DNA of 64,000 nucleotides from Bacillus sp. T3 (lineage in GTDB: Bacteria; Bacillota; Bacilli; Bacillales; Cytobacillaceae). Where the stretch lies: positions 248,001 to 312,000 of the forward strand of contig NZ_CP137761.1 of assembly GCF_033449965.1 (NCBI RefSeq), read 5' to 3'. The translations under genes and the position numbers were made by a program. The notes below the pieces were generated by a model. It did not search any database and was not told the DNA's origin. It saw only the letters and a list, made by a program, of their open reading frames with translations. Below are positions 8,543 through 15,551 of the stretch, piece by piece. How positions within the stretch are numbered: position 1 is the stretch's first letter; each line of letters opens with the position of its first letter.

Positions 8543-9201
8543 TTACGCTTCAATCCAGCCATTATCGATAGCAAAACGCGTAAGCTGAACCCGATTTTTG
8601 ATATCTAGCTTTTTCGTAATATTTTTCATATGATTCTTCACCGTATATTCCGAGATAAAAATCATATTTGAAATCTCCTTATTCGTATAGCCCTTTGCTA
8701 CTAATTTCAGTATTTCCATCTCTCTTTGGGACAGCGGATTACTTGCATGACTTGTCTGTTTTTTCGGATGACTGGAAATCGTCTGAATGACTTCATTCAC
8801 AAACTCACAGGAAACCGGAATATGATCCGAAACGACCGATTTTAAATACGGATACCAATCCCCAGGGTTTACCTTTTTGATTAAAAAACCTTGAGCCCCT
8901 TGTTTTAACGCTTCAAATAAATGAGTGCTATCCTCTGACACCGTCAAGATGACAATGATGATCTGGGGTGCTTTTCCTTAATGAGCCTCGTTGTCTTTAA
9001 GCCGTCTAATCCAGGCATATTAATATCCATTAGGATGAGATCGGGCCCAAGCTCATCGGCTAAGAATATCGCTTCTTCCCCACTTGTCGCCTCACCAATA
9101 ATCGTAAAATCCTCATACTCACTCAATTGCTCACGGATTGCCTCTCGAGCATGGGCATGGTCATCCACTACCAAAACCTTCGTAATCTTTGTCTCAATCA
9201 T
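8543..9201 (-). CDS. NarL/LuxR-family response regulator (frameshifted)
   Basis: Two adjoining frames together give one response regulator of about 219 residues. The first (from 9201) holds the receiver core: VLVVDDH acidic pocket and the phospho-acceptor in LILMDINMPG. The second carries the receiver end (GFLIKK) and a LuxR-type HTH (LSQREMEILKLVAKGYTNKE). The frame changes at a run of four G at 8965-8968; one extra base there would restore KHPQIIIVILTVSEDS. The start lies three bases after the kinase stop, so the two are co-transcribed. In nitrate-respiring Bacilli and Staphylococci such NarL-like pairs control anaerobic respiration, but the signal here is not known. Confidence 0.8.
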
Positions 9202-9204
9202 CGC

Positions 9205-10029
9205 CTATCCCCCTTTTACAATCGAAAGGACGGTTCCAGAATGATTGGATTCGATTCCAAGCAGCCAGCCTATCCTGCGGGCTCGTTCATTCATAATTTT
9301 TATCCCGTGGTGGCTTTGTCTGCTTTCTTGCGGGACATAGCCTACCCCATCATCCTTAATCGTACAAGTTAATTTGAAGTCCTTTTCCTGTGCAGAAATA
9401 TAAAGATTGGAACAGTCGGAATGCTTACGGACATTCATTAGCGCCTCTTTCATAATCGACAAAAGCTCCTGTTTCTCTTTATATGTCAGTGCCCTCTCTG
9501 GAAAATCCCAATCAAGGTGAACTTGAATATTCGTTTCTGTTTTTATTTCCTTTAACAAGCTCTTTAATGATTGATATAAATAGATTTGCTCAATCTCCTG
9601 CGGCGGAGTCCGCAACGTTTGAATCGAGGTACGAATGTCTTCATAAATGTGCTGAACCGTTTGCTTAATTTTATTTACCTGCTCTAACTCATTTCCAGTT
9701 ACATGCTTCTCTAGTTTATTGACTTTGACCGATAGTAAAAAGAGGGATTGTGAGATTCCGTCGTGCAAATCCTGGGAAATACTCTGACGTTCCTCCATCA
9801 TCGCCTTGTTGGCACGTTCCTGGTTAAGCTCATCCTGCATTCTTTCCAGTTTTTTGAATAGTGGCGTAGAAAATCCTAATGTAAAAATAAAAACAAACAG
9901 CGGTGCGAGCCAGTTCCCTGCATCCATTGAAATATATGGGAGTAAAAATTCATGTCGCACATACTCCCACACTCCAACCATTAGCGCCGGTGAAAGTAAT
10001 ATCGACCATTTAATAAAAGAATAGGACAT
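9205..10029 (-). CDS. Sensor histidine kinase, HisKA_3 / NarX-DegS type
   Basis: A 274-residue membrane kinase. Two transmembrane helices lie in the first 60 residues with almost no extracellular loop. A coiled-coil linker (LERMQDELNQERANKAMMEE) leads to the dimerisation domain with the phospho-acceptor His in SQDLHDGISQSLF, then an HATPase domain with N-box KEALMNVRKHS and G-box DDGVGY. It is upstream of its cognate response regulator. Lack of an obvious sensor domain suggests sensing within the membrane or through a partner. Its position between the two nos modules suggests a role in nitrogen-oxide respiration; that is inference. Confidence 0.85.
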   Translation of the reverse strand: MSYSFIKWSILLSPALMVGVWEYVRHEFLLPYISMDAGNWLAPLFVFIFTLGFSTPLFKKLERMQDELNQERANKAMMEERQSISQDLHDGISQSLFLLSVKVNKLEKHVTGNELEQVNKIKQTVQHIYEDIRTSIQTLRTPPQEIEQIYLYQSLKSLLKEIKTETNIQVHLDWDFPERALTYKEKQELLSIMKEALMNVRKHSDCSNLYISAQEKDFKLTCTIKDDGVGYVPQESRQSHHGIKIMNERARRIGWLLGIESNHSGTVLSIVKGG

Positions 10030-10130
10030 GTTAAACCCCTCGATAATTGATATTAATTCAGAATAGTTTGTTAGATTTTGTCGCTTTCAGTATATCATTA
10101 AAAGCTAAACGTCTCCATATGTATGATTTT

Positions 10131-10160
10131 TTGAAATATTATTTAAAAGCGGGCTATACT
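10131..10160 (+). promoter_or_regulatory. Predicted sigma-A promoter of purU
   Basis: TTGAAA (10131-10136) and TATACT (10155-10160) are separated by 18 bases. The start codon follows 41 bases later. Confidence 0.5.
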
Positions 10161-10201
10161 AGATTATAATGTGAACTAAAAAGTGAAAAAGAGGATTGTC
10201 T

Positions 10202-11101
10202 ATGAGTCGAGACGTTTTTGATAAAATAAACCAGTATAAAGAAGAGCAAAAAAATCGTGGACGCTTGCTGATTAAATGTCCCGATCAACCAGGAATCGTC
10301 GCAGCGGTTTCCAAATTCCTATTTGATCATAACGCCAACATCATTGAATCGAGTCAATACTCGACAAATCCTGAAGGTGGACATTTCTTCTTTCGAATCG
10401 AGTTTGAATGCCCAGGCTTAAAGGCAAAAAAAGAGGAACTGACTAGTCAATTTGAGTTGATTGCAGAATCATTCAACATGGATTGGAAGCTTTCAATCGT
10501 TTCGGAGATCAAAAAAATTGCGATTTTTGTATCAAAGGAGCTTCACTGCTTACGTGAATTATTATGGGAGTGGCAAAGCGGTGATTTAATGACCGAGATT
10601 GCTCTTGTTGTCAGCAATCACGAGGATTCCCGGGAAATAACTGAAGGATTAGGCATCCCCTTCTATTATATTCCTGCTAGCAAAGAGAATCGGGCTGAGG
10701 TGGAACAGAAGCAGCTCCAGTTACTCGCCGAGTATGGGGTAGACGCGATTATTCTGGCGCGTTATATGCAAATTTTAACGCCTTCCTTTGTAGCAGCTAA
10801 TCCATTCCGAATTATTAATATCCACCATTCCTTCTTACCGGCATTTGTGGGCGCACGCCCATATGATCGAGCTTATCAGCGTGGCGTGAAGCTGATAGGA
10901 GCAACCAGTCATTACGTCACCAATGATTTAGATGAAGGACCAATCATTGAGCAGGACATTATGCGGGTTGATCATCGTGATCAAATCGAGGATTTGAAAA
11001 AAATCGGTCGTTCCATTGAACGCAGCGTGCTAGCGCGTGCCGTGCGCTGGCATTTAGAAGACCGAATCATCGTCGATGGAAATAAAACGATTGTGTTTTA
11101 A
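10202..11101 (+). CDS. purU: Formyltetrahydrofolate deformylase PurU
   Basis: A 299-residue cytoplasmic enzyme that hydrolyses 10-formyl-tetrahydrofolate to formate and tetrahydrofolate. The N-terminal ACT domain (LLIKCPDQPGIVAAVSKFL) is followed by a formyltransferase domain with the catalytic region NIHHSFLPAFVGARPY and the Asp in DLDEGPIIEQD. ATG at 10202 is preferred over an upstream TTG because GAGG lies seven bases before it. A strong terminator follows. The formate it releases could feed the formate dehydrogenase encoded at 31.7 kb; that link is speculative. Confidence 0.92.
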   Translation: MSRDVFDKINQYKEEQKNRGRLLIKCPDQPGIVAAVSKFLFDHNANIIESSQYSTNPEGGHFFFRIEFECPGLKAKKEELTSQFELIAESFNMDWKLSIVSEIKKIAIFVSKELHCLRELLWEWQSGDLMTEIALVVSNHEDSREITEGLGIPFYYIPASKENRAEVEQKQLQLLAEYGVDAIILARYMQILTPSFVAANPFRIINIHHSFLPAFVGARPYDRAYQRGVKLIGATSHYVTNDLDEGPIIEQDIMRVDHRDQIEDLKKIGRSIERSVLARAVRWHLEDRIIVDGNKTIVF

Positions 11102-11112
11102 ACGAAATGAGA

Positions 11113-11151
11113 TCAGGCTGACTCTGTTGGGAGTCAGCCTGTTTCCTTTTT
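11113..11151 (+). terminator. Terminator of purU
   Basis: AGGCTGACTC pairs with GAGTCAGCCT around TGTTGG, followed by a T-rich tract. Confidence 0.85.
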
Positions 11152-11182
11152 GAAAATGGAAGTCCTAAGGCAGGTAACGGTT

Positions 11183-11293
11183 GTGACATTATCTACTTTG
11201 GCCGATAAATATCAAAATAAGGTCGGTAAATTATGAAATAAGGTCGATAAAATAAAAATAGGGCCGATAAATTTCGAAATAAGGCCGATAAAC
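11183..11293 (+). repeat. GGYCGATAAA array with 20-21 bp period (copy 1)
   Basis: Five units of the form GGYCGRTAAA start at 11200, 11221, 11242, 11262 and 11283, so the spacings are 21, 21, 20 and 21. The array is introduced by TGACATTATCTACTTT. The same layout recurs near 60.8-61.0 kb. Spacings of 20 rule out a conserved coding frame. Confidence 0.85.
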
Positions 11294-11342
11294 AAACTTC
11301 CATTCCTTTTTGATTCAGACGATACCAATTTATAATAGAAAT

Positions 11343-11684
11343 CTAGATATTTTGCACATAACGTTCGTCTGGAACTTTGTTTAGCATCACATAGAGGCTA
11401 ACAGGCTCAGTTCCGGTGTTCTTGAATGCCAAATCCTCATCCCCTGAGCTATGGACGACGTCATTCCTGGTCACTTCGGTATCTTCTCCGTTAATCGTAA
11501 ACGTTCCGCTGCCACAAAGAACGAGCAAATAAACTTCTGTTCCCGGATGTTTATGGGTTGGTAAAGCCTGCCCTGGCCTAAAGTTCAGTACAAATGCCGT
11601 GCTCTCCCCTTTTTGAAACAAAATACGTTTTGTAAAGCGCTCATTGCTATATTCGATTGCATTTTCTACTGATTTTTTTTCCAT
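11343..11684 (-). CDS. Small cupin-domain protein
   Basis: A 113-residue single cupin. The first cupin motif has metal ligands in GQALPTHKHPGTEVYLLVL (H-x-H with a downstream Glu), and the second includes RNDVVHSSGDE. TTGGAGGG ahead of the ATG at 11684 fixes the start; an in-frame upstream start lacks one. A Fur-like box and an FNR-type box lie in its promoter, so it may act when iron or oxygen is low. Small cupins of this type occur near denitrification and Crp/Fnr genes, but the substrate is unknown. Confidence 0.8.
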   Translation of the reverse strand: MEKKSVENAIEYSNERFTKRILFQKGESTAFVLNFRPGQALPTHKHPGTEVYLLVLCGSGTFTINGEDTEVTRNDVVHSSGDEDLAFKNTGTEPVSLYVMLNKVPDERYVQNI

Positions 11685-11728
11685 AATAAAATCCCTCCAA
11701 CTAGTGTTGTGTTTCACCTTATAGTTAA

Positions 11729-11744
11729 ATGATAATCATTTTCA
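11729..11744 (-). promoter_or_regulatory. Fur-like box overlapping the -10 of the cupin gene
   Basis: TGATAATCATTTTCA at 11730-11744 matches the Bacillus 7-1-7 Fur consensus TGATAATNATTATCA at all but one defined position. It overlaps the minus-strand -10 TATCAT (11734-11729). Confidence 0.5.
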
Positions 11745-11756
11745 CAGAAACAAACC

Positions 11757-11770
11757 TTGATTTACATCAA
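11757..11770. promoter_or_regulatory. FNR/DNR-type box between the cupin and crp/fnr genes
   Basis: TTGATTTACATCAA is a perfect TTGAT-N4-ATCAA box. Its centre is 41.5 bp from the start predicted from the minus-strand -10 TATCAT (cupin). It is also 41.5 bp from the start predicted by TATGGT at 11793 on the plus strand (crp/fnr gene), so it could drive both. Confidence 0.6.
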
Positions 11771-11869
11771 GTGCCATATTTTTGTTCGCCTCTATGGTGA
11801 TATAGTGCACTATTTTTTTAACAAAAATCGGTTAAGATAGGAGAAAATGATTTTTTATGAGGTGAGTTG

Positions 11870-12559
11870 ATGAACTGCCTTTGCCATACACCAAGCGGGT
11901 CGTGTGTCCGAAATGTCCCTATTTTTAAAGGATTAAATGATGAGGAAATATGCCAAATACACCAAGCTGTGGTCAGTCAAACCTTTCGTAAGGGCGAGTT
12001 TATTTTTCAGGAGGGCGAGCCGTCGGAATCGCTTTATATTGTTCATAAAGGGCTCGTTAAGGTATCGAAATTTTCTGATGATGGGAAGGAGCAGATTATT
12101 CGGCTTCTGTTCCCAGGTGACTTTTTCGGTCAATACGCCCTTCTGGAAAAGAAACAGCATTATGCTCATGCAGAAGTGTTGGAGGAATCTGCTGTTTGTA
12201 TGATTCACAAGGAGGATTTCCGCGCCATTCTTGAACGGAGTCCAAATATTGCGATGAAGTATATGATGGTGTTAAGTGAAAGACTGAAGGCGGCGGATGA
12301 GTGGATTGGGGCAATCAGCTTGATGGAGGTGGAACGGCGCCTTGCGAAAGCACTGGTTTCTTTTTATGAAAAAGAGCAAGCAACCCAGTTTGAGCTTCCA
12401 GTATCCAAAAAGGATTTTGCCTCACTTATTGGCACGACGCCAGAAACACTCAGCCGGAAATTAGTTTCGTTGCAATCAATGAAAGTTTTGAAGCTTAAGG
12501 GTCGAAAAGGGATCGAGTTAGTTTCTATAGATAAATTAAGGGAAATTGCAGGTTATTAA
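11870..12559 (+). CDS. Crp/Fnr-family regulator with N-terminal cysteines (FNR-like)
   Basis: A 229-residue regulator. The N-terminus NCLCHTPSGSCVRNVPIF holds three cysteines (3, 5, 12), and a fourth cysteine lies in AVCMIHKEDF near residue 108. This is a plausible iron-sulfur ligand set in the spirit of E. coli FNR, though the spacing differs. A cNMP-binding-type beta barrel follows (GEPSESLYIVHKGLVKV, FPGDFFGQYALLE). The C-terminal helix-turn-helix has the recognition helix TTPETLSRKLVSLQ. GAGGTG supports the ATG at 11870. TTGAT-N4-ATCAA boxes lie in front of this gene and of two neighbours, making it the natural candidate to bind them. The sensed signal (oxygen or NO) is inference. Confidence 0.85.
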   Translation: MNCLCHTPSGSCVRNVPIFKGLNDEEICQIHQAVVSQTFRKGEFIFQEGEPSESLYIVHKGLVKVSKFSDDGKEQIIRLLFPGDFFGQYALLEKKQHYAHAEVLEESAVCMIHKEDFRAILERSPNIAMKYMMVLSERLKAADEWIGAISLMEVERRLAKALVSFYEKEQATQFELPVSKKDFASLIGTTPETLSRKLVSLQSMKVLKLKGRKGIELVSIDKLREIAGY

Positions 12560-12574
12560 CCCGCAATTTCCCTT
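12538..12574. terminator. Bidirectional terminator between crp/fnr and the DUF2249 gene
   Basis: AAGGGAAATTGC pairs with GCAATTTCCCTT. The stem overlaps the last codons of the regulator and the stop of the convergent gene. Confidence 0.7.
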
Positions 12575-12821
12575 AATTCATTTTTAATGTTAACAGGCGG
12601 TAATGTCCTGGTCCAAGCTCGTTTATCACGCAATCGAGCCCTAACTGTTCGAACGCAGCAACGAGCGGCTGTCCTGGGTGTGGCAGGTGAATTTCAAACA
12701 CGGTTCCTTTTGGTGCCTTCTGAACAGCATTGATAATTTCTTGACGCGGATGCAGCCCTTTTTTCACCATTTCACGAACATCTATGATCATTCGGATTCC
12801 TTCTTTTTGTATTTCCAGCAT
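12573..12821 (-). CDS. DUF2249-domain protein
   Basis: An 82-residue protein made of one DUF2249 domain: IIDVREMVKKGLHPRQEII with the family DVR motif, then GTVFEIHLPHPGQPLVAAF and a C-terminal GHYRLLTLK strand. DUF2249 proteins are often encoded with denitrification or hemerythrin-like genes and resemble TusA-like folds. The role is unknown. Two starts are possible (12821 with AAAGGAG ten bases away, 12791 with GAAGGA six bases away). A perfect TTGAT-N4-ATCAA box sits 41.5 bp from its predicted transcription start, suggesting anaerobic induction. Confidence 0.75.
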   Translation of the reverse strand: MLEIQKEGIRMIIDVREMVKKGLHPRQEIINAVQKAPKGTVFEIHLPHPGQPLVAAFEQLGLDCVINELGPGHYRLLTLKMN

Positions 12822-12840
12822 ATAAATCAAACTCCTTTTA

Positions 12841-12916
12841 TTAAAGAATGTTGTTGATTTTTAAGTACTCTATTCATTTGAGCACATCTCGCTGCAATCA
12901 ACAGACCATTTTAACA
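12841..12916. repeat. MITE-like repeat, degenerate copy (family M, copy 1)
   Basis: It starts TTAAAGAATGTTGTTGATTT and ends CAATCAACAGACCATTTTAA, the two ends of the family described at 52290-52468, with a degenerate core. Confidence 0.7.
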
Positions 12917-12931
12917 GAGACTGTTATTTTA

Positions 12932-12973
12932 TTTATATAATCATTCAAAATCTAAATCATTGATATAAATCAA
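12932..12973 (-). promoter_or_regulatory. FNR/DNR-type promoter of the DUF2249 gene
   Basis: TTGATATAAATCAA (12960-12973) is a perfect TTGAT-N4-ATCAA box. On the minus strand a -10 TATAAA (12937-12932) places the start at about 12925, exactly 41.5 bp from the box centre. A second possible target is the DUF2680 gene on the other strand. Confidence 0.6.
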
Positions 12974-13064
12974 TTGCAGGTTTGAAAGATTTTTTGGAAA
13001 ATCGCACATAAATGCCCTTTTAATGGAAAACAATAAGCTGACCAATTAAAAAGGAGGATGCAAA

Positions 13065-13409
13065 ATGCGCAAATTTATGTGGAGTATGATGGTCACTCTA
13101 CTCTTATCATCAACTTTATTTTCGGTAGCTTATGGACAAAAGACTGAAATGAATAAGCCAGCTCAGCCTGCACAGCCACAGGTTCAATTAACAGAACAGC
13201 AGAAAACAGAATTGGCTCAGCTACATAAAGACATTCTTGAGAAAAAGAAAGAAATGATTCAGAAGTACGTCGAATTCGGCGTAATTGAAGAGGAAAAAGG
13301 GCAAATGATGATTGCTCACTTTGAAAAGCATTATGAAATGATGGAGCAAAATGGGTTCATGATGCCACGCCATCCGATGAAAAGCCCTAAAGCGGAAAAG
13401 TCTGAATAA
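13065..13409 (+). CDS. Secreted DUF2680 (YckD-like) protein
   Basis: A 114-residue protein with a signal peptide (MRKFMWSMMVTLLLSSTLFS, cleavage after VAYG) and a short Pro/Gln spacer. The DUF2680 core QLTEQQKTELAQLHKDILEK is followed by QKYVEFGVIEEEKGQ, and the tail is rich in Met and His (MMEQNGFMMPRHPM). It resembles B. subtilis YckD. The His/Met-rich end could bind metal, which would fit the copper-rich setting, but this is conjecture. AAAGGAGG precedes the ATG. Confidence 0.8.
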   Translation: MRKFMWSMMVTLLLSSTLFSVAYGQKTEMNKPAQPAQPQVQLTEQQKTELAQLHKDILEKKKEMIQKYVEFGVIEEEKGQMMIAHFEKHYEMMEQNGFMMPRHPMKSPKAEKSE

Positions 13410-13411
13410 GG

Positions 13412-13444
13412 AAGAGCTCAGTCACGTTGACTGAGCTCTTTTCA
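13412..13444 (+). terminator. Terminator of the DUF2680 gene
   Basis: AAGAGCTCAGTC pairs with GACTGAGCTCTT around ACGTT, followed by T residues. Confidence 0.9.
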
Positions 13445-13526
13445 TATATGTAACAGCACGCACTTTTTCAGTTTGCTACCTGAATGAAATTCGCTATACT
13501 GTTAAATTGAAGGAAGGTGCGGAAAT

Positions 13527-14002
13527 ATGGCGCAGGCAAAAACAAATGCAATGCGAATCCTTGATTCACACAAGGTTAACTATCAACAATATCACTATGA
13601 AAATAAAGATGGAAAAATCGATGGCGTTTCTGTTGCCCAAAAAATAAACAAAGATGTCATGATGGTCTATAAAACGCTCGTCGCCAAAGGGGCTATTAAA
13701 AATATTTATGTGTTTGTGATTCCAGTTGAGAAAGAACTAGATTTGAAAAAGGCAGCAAAGGCTGCTGGAGAAAAAAGGTTGAAATGGTGGCAGTGAAAGA
13801 TATTCAAGCCCTGACTGGATATATTCGTGGCGGGTGCTCTCCGATTGGGATGAAAAAGCAGTACCCAACCTACATCGAATCGAGTGCTCTCGAGCTAGAA
13901 ACAATGATTGTCAGCGGTGGCAAAATCGGCATGCAAATTGAATTGGACGTTACGAGCCTACAACAGCTCACTTCCGCAGAGATGGTTGATTTAGTGAAAT
14001 AA
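13527..14002 (+). CDS. YbaK/EbsC-type aminoacyl-tRNA deacylase (frameshifted)
   Basis: Two overlapping frames form one protein of about 158 residues of the YbaK/prolyl-tRNA synthetase-associated domain family, which removes mischarged amino acids (Cys-tRNA(Pro)) from tRNA. Frame one covers MRILDSHKVNYQQYHYE to LKKAAKAAGEK. Frame two continues with VAVKDIQALTGYIRGGCSPI, the conserved GYxxGGxxPxG-type motif. The frame changes at a run of six A (13771-13776), where one missing A explains everything. A ribosome binding site (GAAGGTG) precedes the ATG. Most likely intact in the living cell. Confidence 0.8.
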
Positions 14003-14019
14003 ATAGTCAAAGATAAATG

Positions 14020-14046
14020 CTCCTCAATGTTGAGGGGTGTTTTTTG
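14020..14046 (+). terminator. Terminator of the ybaK homologue
   Basis: CTCCTCAA pairs with TTGAGGGG (one G-U) around a two-base loop, followed by a T run. Confidence 0.7.
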
Positions 14047-14135
14047 TTAAAGAATGGTGTTGATTTTTAAGAAATCTGTTGATTGGAGCGGCAGGCGAGC
14101 ACCTGGAGCGAAAATCAACAGACAAATTTAAAAGC
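14046..14135. repeat. MITE-like repeat (family M, copy 2)
   Basis: Ends TTAAAGAATGGTGTTGATTT and AAATCAACAGACAAATTTAA, with a short core holding TGATTGGAGCGG and CCTGGAGCG. An internally deleted member of the family. Confidence 0.75.
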
Positions 14136-14236
14136 GTATTGTAAAAAAATCTGACAGTTTGGGCATTCACCTATGAAAAGTGGCTTGCATAAAGTAAAAA
14201 AGTGTAAGTACTTCTAACAATAAGGGAGTGTCGAAG

Positions 14237-15340
14237 TTGGCGGGTAAGATATTAAATTATTACGCAGGCGGCAATACAGCAAGAGGCTTTTATAGCTTGT
14301 ACGAGTCAAATCTTCAGAATTTAAATAAGCTGTTCATATTAAAAGGCGGACCCGGAACGGGTAAATCAACATTGATGAAAGATGTCGGCAATGCCTTCAC
14401 TGAAAAAGGCTATCATATCGAATATTTACATTGTTCTTCGGATAACAGCTCCATCGATGGGGTCATCATCCCAGCCATAAAAGCAGGAATCGTCGACGGC
14501 ACGGCCCCCCATGTCATAGAACCAAAAGCACCTGGTGCAATTGAAGAGTATGTAAACCTAGGAGTTGCATGGGACACTGCAAAGCTTGCACCTCTTAAAG
14601 ACCGCATTTTGGAGCTGACAAACAAAAGTAGTACTGCATTTCATACAGCATATAGTCTCTTTGGTGAAGCACTGAGGGTTCATGATGAGTGGGAAAAAAT
14701 CTATATTGAAAACATGGATTTTGAAAAAGTAAATCAATTTACGATTGAGCTAACGAGCAAGCTTTTTGGAGAGGGAGGAGCGAGTGGTAGTAGTGTTGAG
14801 AAGGCGCCAGTCTGGCATCGCTTTTTAGGGGCTGCCACTCCAATCGGTGCGGTCGATTATGTCCAAAACTTAACCGAAGGGCTACCAAAGCGTTATTTTA
14901 TTAAAGGTCGCCCAGGCTCAGGAAAATCGACCTTGCTGAAAAAGCTAGTTGCTCATGCTGAGCAAAATGGTCTAGAAGTCGAAGTATACCATTGCGGCTT
15001 TGATCCAAACAGTTTGGATATGGTGATTGTGCGTAAATTAGGTTTTGCAATTTTCGATAGTACGGCACCACATGAATATTTCCCAAGTCGTGATGGGGAT
15101 GAAATTATCGATATGTATGATAGGTTTATAACCCCAGGGACTGATGAAAAATTCCACGTGGAAATTACGGAAATCTCCGCGCGCTACAAAGCGAAAATGG
15201 AAGAGGCTATTTCCTATTTAGCTCAAGCTAAAGCGTTTCATGATGAGCTAGAGGCCGTGTATCGCCCAGCGATGGACTTCGAAGAGATTTCCAGAATCAC
15301 AGCCGAAATCAAGGCACAGCTGCTTAATATGATAGACTAA
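14237..15340 (+). CDS. Double P-loop ATPase of unknown role (PRK06851-like)
   Basis: A 367-residue protein with two similar halves, each opening with a Walker A motif: GGPGTGKST (about residue 37) and GRPGSGKST (about residue 225). Each is followed by a Cys-bearing strand, EYLHCSSDN and EVYHCGFDPN, and a segment FD/VDGTAPH or FDSTAPHE. Classical Walker B sequences are not obvious. It matches a widespread but uncharacterised Firmicutes ATPase family. TTG at 14237 is chosen because AGGGAG lies at proper distance; GTG at 14228 would overlap that site. No operon partners. Confidence 0.75.
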   Translation: MAGKILNYYAGGNTARGFYSLYESNLQNLNKLFILKGGPGTGKSTLMKDVGNAFTEKGYHIEYLHCSSDNSSIDGVIIPAIKAGIVDGTAPHVIEPKAPGAIEEYVNLGVAWDTAKLAPLKDRILELTNKSSTAFHTAYSLFGEALRVHDEWEKIYIENMDFEKVNQFTIELTSKLFGEGGASGSSVEKAPVWHRFLGAATPIGAVDYVQNLTEGLPKRYFIKGRPGSGKSTLLKKLVAHAEQNGLEVEVYHCGFDPNSLDMVIVRKLGFAIFDSTAPHEYFPSRDGDEIIDMYDRFITPGTDEKFHVEITEISARYKAKMEEAISYLAQAKAFHDELEAVYRPAMDFEEISRITAEIKAQLLNMID

Positions 15341-15382
15341 TGAAAGGGACCTCATCCTTTTAAGAGTCTAGTGATCACGATC

Positions 15383-15409
15383 AGTCCAATTCCTACTCAG
15401 AATTGGACT
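15383..15409. repeat. Inverted repeat downstream of the double P-loop gene
   Basis: AGTCCAATTC pairs with GAATTGGACT across a seven-base loop. No clear T run follows on either strand, so it is only a possible terminator. Confidence 0.45.
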
Positions 15410-15449
15410 TAAAATACATAATGAGATGGATTCATAACCAATTCAAAGA

Positions 15450-15531
15450 TAACAATATTAAGCGCCCTGTTGATTGGTGCGGAAAGCGAGCACCTCTCGC
15501 AGCAATCAACAGACAAATTTAACAAAGCTAT
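15450..15531. repeat. MITE-like repeat (family M, copy 3)
   Basis: Carries TGTTGATTGGTGCGGAAAGC and ends CAATCAACAGACAAATTTAA CAAAGC, a shortened member of family M located just before alkD. Confidence 0.7.
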
Positions 15532-15551
15532 TAAAAAAGGAGTAAAACAAG

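Noticed and set aside
8944..9201. Stand-alone receiver protein
   Set aside because: The missing receiver end and HTH follow immediately in another frame behind a G4 run, so it is one frameshifted response regulator.
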